Below are positions 16,942 to 26,045 of a stretch of 64,000 nt of DNA, in pieces (positions within the stretch are counted from its first letter, which is position 1; every line of letters begins with the position of its first letter). Origin of the DNA: Lederbergia lenta NBRC 16444 (GTDB taxonomy: Bacteria > Bacillota > Bacilli > Bacillales > Bacillaceae_C). A model generated the notes under the pieces. That model was not told the DNA's origin. It saw nothing but the letters and a program-made list of their open reading frames with translations, and ran no database searches. The stretch is from contig NZ_BCVC01000003.1 of NCBI RefSeq assembly GCF_001591545.1, positions 350,057 through 414,056 on the forward strand. The letters are read 5' to 3'. A program made the position numbers and the translations under genes.

Positions 16942-18282
16942 TTAAGAAGATTTTTCAAATAATTCTTTCCTTCTCCATTTACCGTATTTATAGTAAACGA
17001 AAGCAAAAACACTCCCAATCATGAAGCTAATTGCCATACCCATACCAACTCCCTTTTCACCGAAAAAACGCACAAATAAATAGGTTAAAGGGTAGCGTAA
17101 AATCCAGAATGAGATAAAGTTTAGTACCAATACTTGAACCATTGCTCCTGAAGCCCGCACGATTCCATTCCAAATGAAATTAAGACCTAAAAATGGATAG
17201 AAAAAAGCAATAATTTTAACATATTCCGTACCAAATGCTACAGCTCCATCTTCCGAAATAAACATACGGATTCCTTTATCCGCAAATAGAAAGATAAAAA
17301 CAGCTGCACAAAGCATAGCGGCTAAGTTTAATAGAATGGCATAGAAGGAGATTTGATTAACCCGCTTCCACTTGCCTACAGCAATGTTTTGTCCAGCCAT
17401 ACTATTTACTGCTGTACCCAATGCATGTGCTGGTAACATAAGAATACTATCCAGTCGCTGTGCTGCCCCAAATCCCGCAACTGCGTTGTCACCTAGTGAA
17501 GTAACTACACTCATAATTGCAGCCATACCTGCTGAAATAACCATCATTTGCAAACCCGCAGGAAGTCCCTGTTTTAAAATCAGAGCAACCTCAGCTTTAT
17601 TAGGGATTTTCGGCACCGAAAATGGAATAAGTTTATAATGTATACTAACAAAAAGTCCATATAAGAAAGCTAATCCTTGCGCAACAACCGTCGCATAGGC
17701 AGCACCTTCGATCCCCCAATCGAATATATGGATAAACAATGGGTCAAGGACCGCATTTAAAATTACAGCCACCGTTACAAAACGAAGAGGTGTTTTACTA
17801 TTTCCCATTGCCCTAAAGACAGTCCCAATAAAGTTGTATCCAAATAGAAAAAGAATCCCTATAAAGTTAATTTGTAAGTAGCTAACAGCATCTACAATCA
17901 TCGATTCTGGGGTGCCTAGTAATAATAGTATAGATTCAGCAAATATAAAACCTACTACACCAAGAAGGATCGACATGCTAGCCAAAACTACTGTAAAAGC
18001 ATTCACATAACGTTTTAATTGCTGCGAATCTGACTTTCCTTTCAATTGAGATAGGATCGTCAATGTAGCATTATTGACGCCAATAATAAAAGATAAGACA
18101 GTAAATATCACCGTACTAGATACAGCTACAGAACCAAGTGCATCGGCACCAATTAGATTCCCTACCCATAAACTATCAATAAATTGATAAGAGACTTGAA
18201 GCAGATTCGTTAATAAAATCGGCGTCGAAAAAACAAGCAGTTGCTTCCATATGCTTCCACTCGTAAAATCTTGTTGCCTCAT
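16942..18282 (-). CDS. MATE-family multidrug efflux protein
   Basis: This 446-aa polytopic protein has about 12 TM segments in two homologous halves. MATE signatures include the N-terminal PILLTNLLQVSYQFIDSLWVG and the mid-protein repeat GLPAGLQMMVISAG. MATE exporters use a Na+ or H+ gradient to expel cationic drugs or metabolites; the substrate cannot be inferred. AGGAAG lies 9 bases before the start. It is a single gene with no neighbouring regulator on its strand. Confidence 0.88.
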   Translation of the reverse strand: MRQQDFTSGSIWKQLLVFSTPILLTNLLQVSYQFIDSLWVGNLIGADALGSVAVSSTVIFTVLSFIIGVNNATLTILSQLKGKSDSQQLKRYVNAFTVVLASMSILLGVVGFIFAESILLLLGTPESMIVDAVSYLQINFIGILFLFGYNFIGTVFRAMGNSKTPLRFVTVAVILNAVLDPLFIHIFDWGIEGAAYATVVAQGLAFLYGLFVSIHYKLIPFSVPKIPNKAEVALILKQGLPAGLQMMVISAGMAAIMSVVTSLGDNAVAGFGAAQRLDSILMLPAHALGTAVNSMAGQNIAVGKWKRVNQISFYAILLNLAAMLCAAVFIFLFADKGIRMFISEDGAVAFGTEYVKIIAFFYPFLGLNFIWNGIVRASGAMVQVLVLNFISFWILRYPLTYLFVRFFGEKGVGMGMAISFMIGSVFAFVYYKYGKWRRKELFEKSS

Positions 18283-18353
18283 ATAATTTAACTTCCTTTC
18301 CTTCCATAAACATCATAAATAAGAGCAATTATATTACGTTACAAATAAACCCT

Positions 18354-19325
18354 TCATCTAATATCTTTCACACAACGGAATCCTAGATTCCCAGTTGAAC
18401 TATCTGGTGTATTCGAAGTCCTGGCAGCTACTCTATATCTATTGCAATACGAATCGTGGCAAAGATAAGACCCGCCTCTCATCGATCTAGTCTCACCTTG
18501 AGGTGGTCCCTGTGGGTTTTCTTTCGTATCGAAGATATGGAAATTAGGGCTGAAATAATTTTGGCACCATTCCCATACATTACCCGACATATTATAAAGC
18601 CCATAACCATTTGGCTCAAATACTGATACAGGAGCAGTACCTAAATAGCCATCTGCTTCCGTATTTTCTTTTGGAAATTGACCTTGCCAAATATTACAAA
18701 CATGTTTTTCCTCAGGCATTAAATCATCGCCCCAAGGATATCTTTTTTGTGTTAATCCACCACGTGCTGCATATTCCCATTCCGCCTCAGTCGGTAGTCT
18801 TTTCCCAGCCCACTGGCAATATGCTTGTGCATCATTCCATGAGATATGTACAACAGGGTGGTCTAAACGATTTTGAATATGAGAGCCTACCCCTTCTGGC
18901 TGATACCAATAAGCACCTTCCACCACACTCCACCAAGGCGTCCCGGACACAACCTGTTTCACCGACTTTGCTATTTCCTCAGAAAGGAGTTTATAAAAAA
19001 CAAAGGACCACCCATATGTTTCCGCATCCGTTTTGTACCCCGTATCTTCAACAAACTCTTTGAATTTCAAATTGGTTACAGCATATTGATCCATTAAAAA
19101 GTCTAGAATTTTCACATTTCGAATCGGCCCTTCCCCATCAGCCTGATTACTATCAGCATCATCTGTACCCATTAAGTATTCTCCACCAGTTATAAGTACC
19201 ATGTCTTCAGAGCATTTCTCATATTCTGTCGTGCGTTCTATAGGGATATCCGAATGACGATAAGAAGAAGCTTTGACAACTGAACGATCTACGGAACAGC
19301 AAGACTGTTTATCAATAGATTCCAT
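18354..19325 (-). CDS. Formylglycine-generating enzyme (sulfatase-activating)
   Basis: This 323-aa SUMF1/FGE-family protein converts an active-site cysteine of sulfatases to formylglycine. It has the full FGE domain (MVLITGGEYLMGTDD to GFRCV) and keeps the catalytic pair Cys289 and Cys294 in GGSYLCHDSYCNRYR, followed by the substrate-binding NTPDSSTGNLGF. That is the pattern of true FGEs; general SUMF1-domain proteins lack it. I start it at 19325 (GGAAGGTG upstream). No sulfatase is encoded in the window. A TauE/SafE permease lies 55 bp upstream on the same strand, which fits sulfur handling. Confidence 0.88.
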   Translation of the reverse strand: MESIDKQSCCSVDRSVVKASSYRHSDIPIERTTEYEKCSEDMVLITGGEYLMGTDDADSNQADGEGPIRNVKILDFLMDQYAVTNLKFKEFVEDTGYKTDAETYGWSFVFYKLLSEEIAKSVKQVVSGTPWWSVVEGAYWYQPEGVGSHIQNRLDHPVVHISWNDAQAYCQWAGKRLPTEAEWEYAARGGLTQKRYPWGDDLMPEEKHVCNIWQGQFPKENTEADGYLGTAPVSVFEPNGYGLYNMSGNVWEWCQNYFSPNFHIFDTKENPQGPPQGETRSMRGGSYLCHDSYCNRYRVAARTSNTPDSSTGNLGFRCVKDIR

Positions 19326-19380
19326 ACATTTCACCTTCCATCTTAAAATATCAATATGCTTGTTATTTATATAAATGAAT

Positions 19381-20280
19381 TTATAGCAAACTCTCAATGA
19401 AATTATATATATTCAATACTAAAATCCCCATCAGGGTAAGATTGAATATCTTTTCAACTTGTACATTATTAAACTTCACAGATAACACGGCACCAATTAA
19501 ACCACCAATCACACCACCAGCTACCATCAATCCTAAAATCGATAAATCAATAGTCGAAAAACCACCTGTAATTCCTGTAATGGCTAGGGAAGAAAGCTGG
19601 GAAAAAAATATAATAAATATCGAGTTAATCGCTGACTCCTTTGCAGTCATGGAAAAAGCCAATGCTAGAACTGCAACATTCAATGGACCACCACCGATTC
19701 CTAAGAAGGAAGCAAGTGTACCTAATCCAAATCCAATAATAAAAATAAGTGCGATATTCTTTAATTGATATGTTCTTATTCTCTCTATATTTTTCACAGA
19801 CAAATAAATAATGAACATTAAGCAAGCTAACATTCCAGATTGAATAGTCGTAATTAATTCATGGTTCACTATGGAGCTAACAAGATAGTTAAATATAATC
19901 TTACCAATAAAGCCCCCAACGATAGAGCCTGCTGCTAAAATAATACTAACTTTCCCTTTTATCTTTATGCCAGAGTGAGCAGCATTTAATAATGAAACAC
20001 AGGCCATTGCAAACACCGTCGCAGCAGATAATACACCAATCGCTGCAACATCATAATCGCCAAGAAAATCGAGTGCCGGCTTAATAATAACTCCTCCACC
20101 TAATCCCGCAATTGATCCGACAATCGATGCTAATAATCCAACAAAAAAATAGATAATACTAATATCGGCCGACCCCCATCCTGTAAAAATAACTTGTTGG
20201 CTAAACCTATAGGTCGGTTCATTATAAGTTAAACTTATTGAAACAAGAAAATGCCCAAATAAAATAAACTTTACTGCCAT
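19381..20280 (-). CDS. TauE/SafE-family sulfite/sulfonate exporter-like permease
   Basis: This membrane protein of up to 299 aa has about eight TM segments and the two TauE/SafE half-motifs (SIAGLGGGVIIKPAL and SFLGIGGGPLNVAVL). Family members export sulfite, sulfoacetate or other sulfur-containing anions. The reading frame opens at 20280 but there is no convincing ribosome binding site. Related proteins begin near the residues DISIIYFF (about residue 38), so the true start may be internal and non-standard. It is probably co-transcribed with the FGE gene, consistent with removal of sulfite or sulfate released from organic sulfur compounds (inference). Confidence 0.82.
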   Translation of the reverse strand: MAVKFILFGHFLVSISLTYNEPTYRFSQQVIFTGWGSADISIIYFFVGLLASIVGSIAGLGGGVIIKPALDFLGDYDVAAIGVLSAATVFAMACVSLLNAAHSGIKIKGKVSIILAAGSIVGGFIGKIIFNYLVSSIVNHELITTIQSGMLACLMFIIYLSVKNIERIRTYQLKNIALIFIIGFGLGTLASFLGIGGGPLNVAVLALAFSMTAKESAINSIFIIFFSQLSSLAITGITGGFSTIDLSILGLMVAGGVIGGLIGAVLSVKFNNVQVEKIFNLTLMGILVLNIYNFIESLL

Positions 20281-20446
20281 CCTTAGCTAAACTTTCTATC
20301 AATAAATTTATCATTAACAGACTAAATGAAAGCCCTATCTATCTCTTTTATTGTATCATGAATTGTAATAGAACCTTAACATTACCACACATAGATTACC
20401 TAAACTTTCCGCTTAGCATAAAGATGCAATAACGCAGAAATAAATA

Positions 20447-20480
20447 AAACCGTAGAGAATATTGTCTCTCTACGGTTTTT
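20447..20480 (-). terminator. Terminator of the Gfo/Idh/MocA gene unit
   Basis: AAACCGTAGAGA pairs with TCTCTACGGTTT, with a T/A-rich tail on the minus strand. It closes the sugar-oxidation unit that ends at 20568. Confidence 0.8.
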
Positions 20481-20567
20481 CCTATCTATGTGATATTCCG
20501 AGCTAGAAAACCTTGTTTATTCGTTGATGTTATCATTCTGTTCGCCCGCCGCCACTATATTATTCTG

Positions 20568-21644
20568 TTATTCCAACCGGACAGCTTCCTTTTGAGCAAT
20601 CAGACAAAGTTCCGCTGCTTTAAAGGCATGTGCTTGTGTCATTGCATTTTCCGTGCGATTAATACAGTCTAGGATAAGCTCTCCAAAGAAAGGAAAACCT
20701 ATTTTCCCTTTCACAGAATGGTGATATGTGCCTTCTTTATTAGATACATACACTTGATCACCTTCATCATCACGTGCAATATCAATGTATTTTCTAATCT
20801 CAATATACCCTTCTGTTCCCAAAATAAATGTACGTCCATCACCCCAAACCCCTAAGCCGTCTGGAGTAAGCCAGTCTACTCGGAAATATTGTGTTGCTCC
20901 ATTTTCGCCAACGATCATACAGTCTCCAAAGTCTTCCATCTCGGGGAACTCTTTCACAGTATAATTCGCCACTTGGCTTCTCACGACTTCTGCGTCTGTA
21001 TTCCCACTGAAGTACAAAAACTGTTCAATTTGATGGCTTCCAATGTCGCATAATATTCCACCATACTTTTCCTTTTGAAAAAACCATTCAGGCCTTGATG
21101 GTGCGTTAAGCAAATGTGGTGCAAAGTTAGAAACTTGAAGCACGCGACCAATCGTGCCTTGCTTAATCAAATCTCCTGCATATATTGCACTTTCCACGTG
21201 CAGGCGCTCTGAAAAATAAACCATATATTTTTTCCCTGTCCTTTTTACAGCCTCTTTAGCTGCTTCCAATTGCTCTAATGTTGTAAAAGGTGTCTTATCT
21301 GTAAAATAATCTTTTCCACTTTCCATTACTCTAATGCCAAGTGGACCGCGATCAGACGGAATTGCCGCTGCAGCAATAAGTTTTACTTCATCATCTTGTA
21401 AAACTTGCTCCGCACTATCCGCTACCTGCGCTTGCGGAAAGGATTCAATGAACTTTCTCACCCTTTCTGGATCTGGGTCATACACCCATTTTAAAGTTGC
21501 ACCTGCTTCTACTAATCCATTACACATCCCGTAAATATGACCATGGTCTAAAGACATCGCAGCAATAACGAACTCCCCTTCAGCAACAACATGGTTCACT
21601 TCACCTTTTGGCGCATAATTCATTCCATCCTTCTTCATCTTCAT
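20568..21644 (-). CDS. Gfo/Idh/MocA-family oxidoreductase 1
   Basis: This 358-aa NAD(P)-dependent dehydrogenase is the last gene of a sugar cluster. It has an N-terminal Rossmann half and a C-terminal alpha/beta dimerisation and substrate half with DIGSHQIEQFLYF. The usual EKP catalytic-lysine motif appears as DKTPF. These enzymes oxidise or reduce hydroxyls of sugars, inositols and glycosides. AAGGAGTGG precedes the start by 8 bases. The variant EKP motif separates it from the other two oxidoreductases here, so the three probably act on different steps or substrates. Confidence 0.85.
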   Translation of the reverse strand: MKMKKDGMNYAPKGEVNHVVAEGEFVIAAMSLDHGHIYGMCNGLVEAGATLKWVYDPDPERVRKFIESFPQAQVADSAEQVLQDDEVKLIAAAAIPSDRGPLGIRVMESGKDYFTDKTPFTTLEQLEAAKEAVKRTGKKYMVYFSERLHVESAIYAGDLIKQGTIGRVLQVSNFAPHLLNAPSRPEWFFQKEKYGGILCDIGSHQIEQFLYFSGNTDAEVVRSQVANYTVKEFPEMEDFGDCMIVGENGATQYFRVDWLTPDGLGVWGDGRTFILGTEGYIEIRKYIDIARDDEGDQVYVSNKEGTYHHSVKGKIGFPFFGELILDCINRTENAMTQAHAFKAAELCLIAQKEAVRLE

Positions 21645-21693
21645 TAACTTTCCACTCCTTTTTTATTTTAAGTTTGCAAAGTTCTTTCAGATA

Positions 21694-21731
21694 GCGCAAA
21701 ATGACTGCACTTATTTATACAGTCATTGCGC
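21694..21731 (-). other. Intercistronic hairpin between isomerase and oxidoreductase 1
   Basis: GCGCAAAATGACTG and CAGTCATTGCGC form a strong stem in the 112-bp gap. There is no T run, so it more likely stabilises or processes the mRNA than terminates it. Confidence 0.5.
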
Positions 21732-21756
21732 TTATATAATGTAGATTGTTTCTCAC

Positions 21757-22617
21757 TTAAAACCAGTCTGCATACCCTAATTTTCTTAAGTTTTCTGCAG
21801 AAGTTTCTAAACAGTCAAATGGGTCGCGGCCATACACATCATCTTGTTCAACTAGGAAGTATTTTGACCCACTTGCTAGGCCCGCATCGATAATCGCTTT
21901 CATGTCAAGGGAACCTTCCCCAACTTCCGCAAATTCAACCACATTGGTGAATACCTGCATGAATTTACTTCTATCTCCATCCGCCAAAGCAGCCATATCT
22001 ATTTGTCCAATTCGGTAATCCTTCAAGTGTAATAAAGAGATACGTCCTTCAAATCTATTAATAACATCAACAGGATTTACGCCACCTCTATGAATCCAGT
22101 GAACATCCAACTCAAATCCGAGTTTAGACGTTTCTTCTTTCATCATATCTAGTAAATACTTTCCATCATATTCTTGGAATTCAATATGGTGGTTATGGTA
22201 GTACAACTCTATTCCATGCTCAGCCAATCTCTCTGCCATAGCTTCTGCTTTTTGAATGAAACCCATGATTTTATCTTTATCACCAAGTACATTAAACGGC
22301 AACATTCCAATCCGAATAAAGTTACAATTCAATGTTTTACAGTCGTTAACAATTTTGTCAAAATCATTTACCAATGTCTCACCAGCCATACTTGCCATGA
22401 CAGGCTCAAGTGCAGCAGAAGTTGCTGCAATCTCAATATCAAAATCTTCACTTGCTCTTTTTAACTCAGATACATTTTCTTCTGTCATTGGTATTTGCGA
22501 TACCTCTACTGCACGATAACCAAGCTCTTTCACTTTTCTCATTGTTTCATAGACACCAAGTTCTTCAACTTTACCTTTTAGCATCATCATTTGAACACCA
22601 ATTTTACCTTTTGTCAT
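21757..22617 (-). CDS. Sugar phosphate isomerase/epimerase-family TIM barrel
   Basis: This 286-aa protein is of the xylose-isomerase-like / AP-endonuclease-2 superfamily. Candidate metal ligands lie in ELYYHNHHIEFQ, FELDVHWIHRGG, LLHLKDYRIGQ and LVEQDDVYGRD. Relatives include IolE-type dehydratases, sugar epimerases and 3-keto-glycoside eliminases. The start at 22617 (GGTGGAGGG upstream) overlaps the end of oxidoreductase 2 by 14 bp, so the two are coupled. Pairing with oxidoreductases suggests it acts on the keto-sugar that they make (inference). Confidence 0.83.
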   Translation of the reverse strand: MTKGKIGVQMMMLKGKVEELGVYETMRKVKELGYRAVEVSQIPMTEENVSELKRASEDFDIEIAATSAALEPVMASMAGETLVNDFDKIVNDCKTLNCNFIRIGMLPFNVLGDKDKIMGFIQKAEAMAERLAEHGIELYYHNHHIEFQEYDGKYLLDMMKEETSKLGFELDVHWIHRGGVNPVDVINRFEGRISLLHLKDYRIGQIDMAALADGDRSKFMQVFTNVVEFAEVGEGSLDMKAIIDAGLASGSKYFLVEQDDVYGRDPFDCLETSAENLRKLGYADWF

Positions 22618-23626
22618 ACCCGTATCCCTCCACCTGTATTTCTCTTTTTTCTGCTGAAGACTGGCGAATCGCATCAATCATTTGTATGGAAGTGAATCCT
22701 TCCTTCGCATGTATATAGTCGTCTGTGTTATTTTTAATAGAGTCATAAAATCTATTAATTAGTTTATTATGGCTAGCACCGTAGTAAAACTTCGTACCTG
22801 GTAGCTTTGCGTCCTCAATCAACTCTTCCTTCCTACCTTGGTCATTCACTTTTGTTAAAATACTATCTTTTATAGTAAACTTACCTTGTTCAAAAATGAC
22901 CTGAAGTTCGACACTGGAATTGCCCACATTCGTATTCGTCGCAAAAAACAATCCTTTTGCCCCGCTTTTAAATGTAATATTTGCTGTTGCTGTATCTTCT
23001 ACTTCGATGCCATAATCTAAAAGTTGATCAATGGAGCCTCTGATCTTATCCATACGGCCGCCAAGTAGCTGCATTAAATCCAATGTATGAAGCGCTTGAT
23101 TAATCATCACTCCACCGCCTGCAAGCTCCAATTTCCCTCGCCATGGCTTCGCGTCATAATAAGACTTCGGTCTAGCCCACGCGACGATCCCTTTTAAACC
23201 AAGCATTTCTCCATACTCTCCACTTTCAACAAGCTCTTGCAGCGTTTCAACTGTCTCATTTAAGCGATTTTGCAGGCAGACGCACATTTTCACGTCCTTA
23301 TGTTTCTCCTCCAATTTCACTAGGGCTAGTCCCTCTTCTACATTTAACCCCATCGGTTTTTCCAGAAATACATGAACACCCTTCTCCACACAAGCTTGTG
23401 TCGCTGGATAGTGAAGATAATGTGGCAAACAAATATGCACACAATCTAAATTTTCATTATCAAGTAAATCATGATAATCGGTGTAAAAGTTTATGTTTGG
23501 TACAGTATTTTTTAATCCTATATCTATATCACATACCGCCACCAGTTCAACATATGGGTTTGCTTGTATAGCCGGTATATGAATATGGGAAATATCCCCC
23601 AGACCAATCACCGCTATTTTTAGCAT
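22604..23626 (-). CDS. Gfo/Idh/MocA-family oxidoreductase 2
   Basis: This 340-aa NAD(P)-dependent sugar dehydrogenase starts with the nucleotide-binding motif IGLGDISHIH and contains the catalytic EKPMGLN motif (about 92-98). The substrate-domain segment GGVMINQALHTLDLMQ supplies a conserved histidine. GGGGAGGTT lies upstream of the ATG. It overlaps the TIM-barrel gene. Its sequence is closer to oxidoreductase 3 than to oxidoreductase 1 (shared WRP/WARP-x-x-YYD and GGVLVNQAPHQLDL-like runs). Confidence 0.86.
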   Translation of the reverse strand: MLKIAVIGLGDISHIHIPAIQANPYVELVAVCDIDIGLKNTVPNINFYTDYHDLLDNENLDCVHICLPHYLHYPATQACVEKGVHVFLEKPMGLNVEEGLALVKLEEKHKDVKMCVCLQNRLNETVETLQELVESGEYGEMLGLKGIVAWARPKSYYDAKPWRGKLELAGGGVMINQALHTLDLMQLLGGRMDKIRGSIDQLLDYGIEVEDTATANITFKSGAKGLFFATNTNVGNSSVELQVIFEQGKFTIKDSILTKVNDQGRKEELIEDAKLPGTKFYYGASHNKLINRFYDSIKNNTDDYIHAKEGFTSIQMIDAIRQSSAEKREIQVEGYGYDKR

Positions 23627-23648
23627 CAGCCCAACCTCCCCTGAAAAA

Positions 23649-23680
23649 CTAATCCATAACCATATGGCTATGAATTAGTT
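23649..23680 (-). other. Intercistronic hairpin between oxidoreductases 3 and 2
   Basis: CTAATCCATA and TATGAATTAG, with CCATATGG at the top, form an imperfect stem in the 77-bp gap. Confidence 0.45.
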
Positions 23681-23703
23681 TGATTTTCATTCATTTGCTG
23701 GAT

Positions 23704-24864
23704 TTATTTTTTAATGGGATTCTTTTTCTCTTCTTCTATCTTTCTATTTAATTCAGCTAGATACACTTCTTCATCCACTGGAATTTCTACTTCTTTGCCT
23801 AACCAACTTGATAAGTGAATGGCGTTTGCCAATGCTACTCCATTAATACCATCGCTTCCAGGAGCAAGTAATGGTGCGCCTTCTACAATATTTGCAGCAA
23901 AATTTTCCAACACTGCAATGTGTTGCCCTCCCCATACACTTTCAAACTCTAATACCTCTTCTGTATAAATATCTGATAGACTTCCGCCAGAAAACACTTT
24001 CATTGCATCTGCCCAACTCATGTTTGCACTCAATTCAGACTCAGGTTTAGTAAGGCGTTTAATCGTAATCTTTTTACTATCATCGACAACAATTTTCCCT
24101 TTATCCCCTAGGATCTCAAAACGGTCTGTTCCAACGATGTCATGTGTAGCAGTAATAAATACTCCAGTTGCGCCGTTTCCATAGTCGAGCATTGCAGTTA
24201 CTTCATCTTCTACACTGATGTTCCGTTGGTAGCCGTATTTTACATTCGAATAAACCTTTTTAGGCATACCACAAATCCATTGAAGCAAATCAAGCTGATG
24301 TGGTGCCTGATTCACTAGTACACCACCGCCTTCGCCTTCCCATGTAGCTCTCCATGAGCCTTGATCATAATAGCCTTGTGGTCTCCACCATGTGGTAATA
24401 ATCCAATTCGTCCGGCGAATTTCACCAATTTCACCATTATCAATAATTTCTTTTACTTTTTGATATAATGGATTTGTCCTTTGGTTGAAGAAAATACCAA
24501 ACGTGAGTTCAGGTTTAGATGCTGCAAATTCATTTAGTTCTTTCACTTGTTTCGTGTACACACCAGCTGGCTTTTCTACTAATGCGTGGATATTTCTCTC
24601 TAAAGCATTGATACCAATTTCAGGGTGTAGATAATGAGGTACCGTTGTAACAACAGCGTCAATATCTCCACTCTCAAGCATCTCAATATAATCGTTATAG
24701 AAAGGCACATCTGGGTATTTTTCTGCAGCAAGTTCCTTTTTTGCAGGGTCAATATCACAAATAGCTCCGATCACCATGTTTTTAACTTTTCCTTCTCCGA
24801 TAAAACCAGCATAAGTTCCACCTTGAGCTCCTAATCCGATAATACCTAATCTTACGTTTTTCAA
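23704..24864 (-). CDS. Gfo/Idh/MocA-family oxidoreductase 3
   Basis: This roughly 386-aa enzyme has the dinucleotide motif IGLGAQGGTYAG, the catalytic EKPAGVYTK and the substrate segment GGVLVNQAPHQLDLLQW. I prefer TTG 24864 (product begins MKNVRLGIIGLG) because AGGAG is 8 bases upstream; ATG 24870 and GTG 24873 are almost on top of that site. It is the first enzyme gene after the AraC regulator, 48 bp downstream of it. Its role is presumably oxidation or re-reduction of a sugar or glycoside in the same route as its two relatives. Confidence 0.84.
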   Translation of the reverse strand: MKNVRLGIIGLGAQGGTYAGFIGEGKVKNMVIGAICDIDPAKKELAAEKYPDVPFYNDYIEMLESGDIDAVVTTVPHYLHPEIGINALERNIHALVEKPAGVYTKQVKELNEFAASKPELTFGIFFNQRTNPLYQKVKEIIDNGEIGEIRRTNWIITTWWRPQGYYDQGSWRATWEGEGGGVLVNQAPHQLDLLQWICGMPKKVYSNVKYGYQRNISVEDEVTAMLDYGNGATGVFITATHDIVGTDRFEILGDKGKIVVDDSKKITIKRLTKPESELSANMSWADAMKVFSGGSLSDIYTEEVLEFESVWGGQHIAVLENFAANIVEGAPLLAPGSDGINGVALANAIHLSSWLGKEVEIPVDEEVYLAELNRKIEEEKKNPIKK

Positions 24865-24911
24865 AACCATCACTCCTCATCATATATTTATTATTTCCAT
24901 TTCTTAATAAG

Positions 24912-25781
24912 TTACATTTGCTTCTTTTTCCGAAATTCAGAAGGGGTCATACCTATTTTCTGCTTAAAAAAGCGACTGAAATGAGCTGGACTTTCAAACC
25001 CTGATTCGACGGCGACTTCTGAAAGTGTTTTCTCAAAGTTCATTTCCAACTCATATCTTGCTTGATTCAATCGACAGGACATGACATAATCCATCACTGT
25101 TATTCCAGTTACTTCTTTAAAAAGTCGGGATAAATAAAACTTGCTTATATTCAACTCAACGGACAGTTCATCTAGAGTGATCTTTTCCTTAAAGTGCAGA
25201 TTGATGTATTCCGCTATTCTTTCAACATGCACATCTTTTTCACTCTTTTTCATTGTGAGTGCTTGATTCTCTTTTTTACTCAATTTAAAGATTTGGACAA
25301 GTAAGGTCACTAAGAACATTTTTATTTCAGCTTCAACTTCACGCAAAAGTTTCCGCTCATGATTTTCATTTATATACGATCTATCATCATTTGTAAGACG
25401 ATCCATTTCTCGCATACACGTTAATATAGATTGGCGCTCTCTCTCTTCTTGTCCACGAAGTAAGGTATTATTCATCTTTTTAAATGGTGTAAACAACTCT
25501 GGCATTTGTAACGAATTAATTACTGGTTTAATCCAATCTGGTGAAAAGTGAACAACACTTCGTTCATACGTTTCAAACGGCGAAGGATTTGCCCTATGCG
25601 AAGTTAGCCCATTCATGATTATGATATCTCCTGGTTGTAGATCATAAATTTTATTATGAATTAAGTATTTACAGTCTCCACCATGAAAATAATAAATTTC
25701 AAATTCTGAATGAGAATGGAAATCTAACGTTTGCCCACCAAGGGATTTCATTCTGTAATTGGAAATCATCCTTTCATCCAT
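24912..25781 (-). CDS. AraC-family regulator with cupin sensor
   Basis: This 289-aa regulator has an N-terminal cupin sugar-sensing domain (HSHSEFEIYYFHGGDCKYLI to GDIIIMNGLTSH) and two C-terminal helix-turn-helix motifs (ITLDELSVELNISKFYLSRLF and LSEVAVESGFESPAHFSRFF, about 200-285). AraC members of this type usually activate neighbouring catabolic genes on binding sugar. It lies between the GPH symporter and the oxidoreductase genes, all on the minus strand. GGGGTGATT precedes the start. Confidence 0.9.
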   Translation of the reverse strand: MDERMISNYRMKSLGGQTLDFHSHSEFEIYYFHGGDCKYLIHNKIYDLQPGDIIIMNGLTSHRANPSPFETYERSVVHFSPDWIKPVINSLQMPELFTPFKKMNNTLLRGQEERERQSILTCMREMDRLTNDDRSYINENHERKLLREVEAEIKMFLVTLLVQIFKLSKKENQALTMKKSEKDVHVERIAEYINLHFKEKITLDELSVELNISKFYLSRLFKEVTGITVMDYVMSCRLNQARYELEMNFEKTLSEVAVESGFESPAHFSRFFKQKIGMTPSEFRKKKQM

Positions 25782-25999
25782 TCAATCACCCCGCTTTATA
25801 TGTATCAAACCTAGTTGTAAGGGCTTACCATATAGTTATATAATATCGAAAACTTATATGTAAGACACTATCTCACCATGCCCTTTTACGGGAGATACTT
25901 GACTAATATTGCTCTCTATACAACAATATATAACACAAATACATTATTTATAATAACTAATTCCATCTCATAGTGATCAAAGTTATAACTAGTATTGAT

Positions 26000-26031
26000 A
26001 AAAGAAGATAGTCCTTTAACTATCTTCTTTT
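26000..26031 (-). terminator. Terminator of the GPH symporter gene
   Basis: AAAAGAAGATAGT and ACTATCTTCTTTT pair around CCTTTA, directly after the symporter stop on the minus strand. The AraC regulator therefore probably has its own promoter in the 25782-25999 gap. Confidence 0.85.
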
Positions 26032-26045
26032 ATGGTATAAATTAT

